Positions 63,815 through 64,000 of a stretch of 64,000 nt of DNA are shown piece after piece. The notes under the pieces were generated by a model. It saw nothing but the letters and a program-made list of their open reading frames with translations, did no database searches and was not told where the DNA came from. The stretch comes from Siminovitchia fordii DSM 16014 = CIP 108821 (GTDB taxonomy: Bacteria; Bacillota; Bacilli; Bacillales; Bacillaceae_C), in the NCBI RefSeq assembly GCF_000374565.1, contig NZ_KB894704.1:1-64000 (forward strand), given 5' to 3'. Numbering within the stretch: the stretch's first letter is position 1; every line of letters begins with the position of its first letter. A program made the position numbers and the translations under genes.

Positions 63815-64000
63815 TTAATGGGTACGGTAAGCAATTAGATCAGTGATTTGACTTAAAACTTCCGTATTCAAATGAGTATGGTCAAGAGCTTTCTTAGCCT
63901 CTTCTATATGGCGGGAAAGATGTTCCTTGGCACCTTTAAGTGTAAGGACCGACGGATAAGTGCTTTTGTGCCTCCCCGTGTCGCTTCCTACTGGCTTTCC
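63815..64000 (-). CDS. ispA: Farnesyl diphosphate synthase (C-terminal end, runs off the window)
   Basis: The last 61 residues of a polyprenyl synthase: GKPVGSDTGRHKSTYPSVLT, then LKGAKEHLSRHIEEAKKAL and the end ITDLIAYRTH. This matches the C-terminus of Bacillus IspA, including the KSTYP block. It condenses DMAPP and IPP to farnesyl diphosphate. It is the upstream neighbour of the OLE RNA region on the same strand, probably in the same transcript. Confidence 0.92.
   Translation of the reverse strand, partial: GKPVGSDTGRHKSTYPSVLTLKGAKEHLSRHIEEAKKALDHTHLNTEVLSQITDLIAYRTH

Noticed and set aside
1-64000. CRISPR arrays, tRNA or rRNA genes, insertion sequences, prophage
   Set aside because: No regularly spaced repeats, cloverleaf-type genes, transposases or phage structural genes were seen.

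Overview
The window comes from the chromosome of an aerobic, endospore-forming Bacillaceae (Bacillus sensu lato). Evidence: the spoIIA operon (spoIIAA-spoIIAB-sigF), spoVA genes, dacF, spoIIM, spoIVB, spo0A, mciZ and two sinI/sinR pairs, moderately AT-rich DNA, strong AAGGAGG-type ribosome binding sites and many TTG/GTG starts. Gene order follows the B. subtilis lysA-to-ispA region closely. There are no rRNA or tRNA genes, insertion sequences, prophage or CRISPR arrays. I cannot name the species.

Layout. 1-4.8 kb: lysA (partial), a shortened spoVA cluster (A, B, F only), and spoIIA with a sigma-H-like promoter. 4.85-12 kb: dacF, deoB, xerD, yqzK, fur, spoIIM, an endonuclease Q-like gene, nudF and the tiny FtsZ inhibitor gene mciZ. 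12-14.8 kb: an aldo/keto reductase, then a biofilm-switch locus: Spo0A boxes, a class I c-di-GMP riboswitch, sinI, sinR, a second SinR/SlrR-like repressor and a second SinI-like protein. 14.8-20.7 kb: acetoacetate/leucine breakdown genes (scoB, scoA, thiolase, HMG-CoA lyase), an xpaC-telA pair and yqkB. 21-25.3 kb: an ECF sigma/anti-sigma pair, an NCS1 permease and a frameshifted gene. 25.3-36.7 kb: yqjQ, yqjP, proI under a T-box, namA, rnz, yueI, dinB, a tripeptidase-like gene, acyl-CoA carboxylase, methylmalonyl-CoA epimerase, the 31-residue Prli42, an L,D-transpeptidase and brxB. 36.8-44.2 kb: a candidate small RNA, meaB-mutB-mutA, then a GntR regulator with a CynX-type transporter. 44.3-47.2 kb: an AT-rich accessory pair (MocR-like regulator and MFS exporter). 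47.4-53.6 kb: a bkd operon reduced to bcd-lpdV-bkdAA-bkdAB-bkdB, then yqzF. 54-64 kb: a glycerophosphodiesterase, spo0A, spoIVB, recN, argR, tlyA, dxs, an OapA-like membrane protein, a roughly 600-nt non-coding region best read as OLE RNA, and the end of ispA.

Two themes tie the window together. First, a sporulation/biofilm decision network: Spo0A, sigma F and its partner-switch, SpoIVB, SpoIIM, MciZ, and a SinI/SinR circuit that here appears to be fed by both Spo0A and c-di-GMP. Second, branched-chain amino acid and odd-chain carbon catabolism: Bcd and the Bkd complex make branched acyl-CoAs; HMG-CoA lyase, thiolase and CoA-transferase fit the leucine end; carboxylase, epimerase, mutase and MeaB fit propionyl-CoA to succinyl-CoA. 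The ptb and buk genes usual in the bkd operon are absent here.

The most unusual items are the OLE RNA/OapA pair between ispA and dxs, the c-di-GMP riboswitch in front of sinI with a mirrored second Sin module, the stripped spoVA operon, a plus-strand promoter-terminator unit (candidate sRNA) between brxB and meaB, and a MocR-like regulator that has lost its PLP lysine. All calls are from reading the sequence; no database search was possible.
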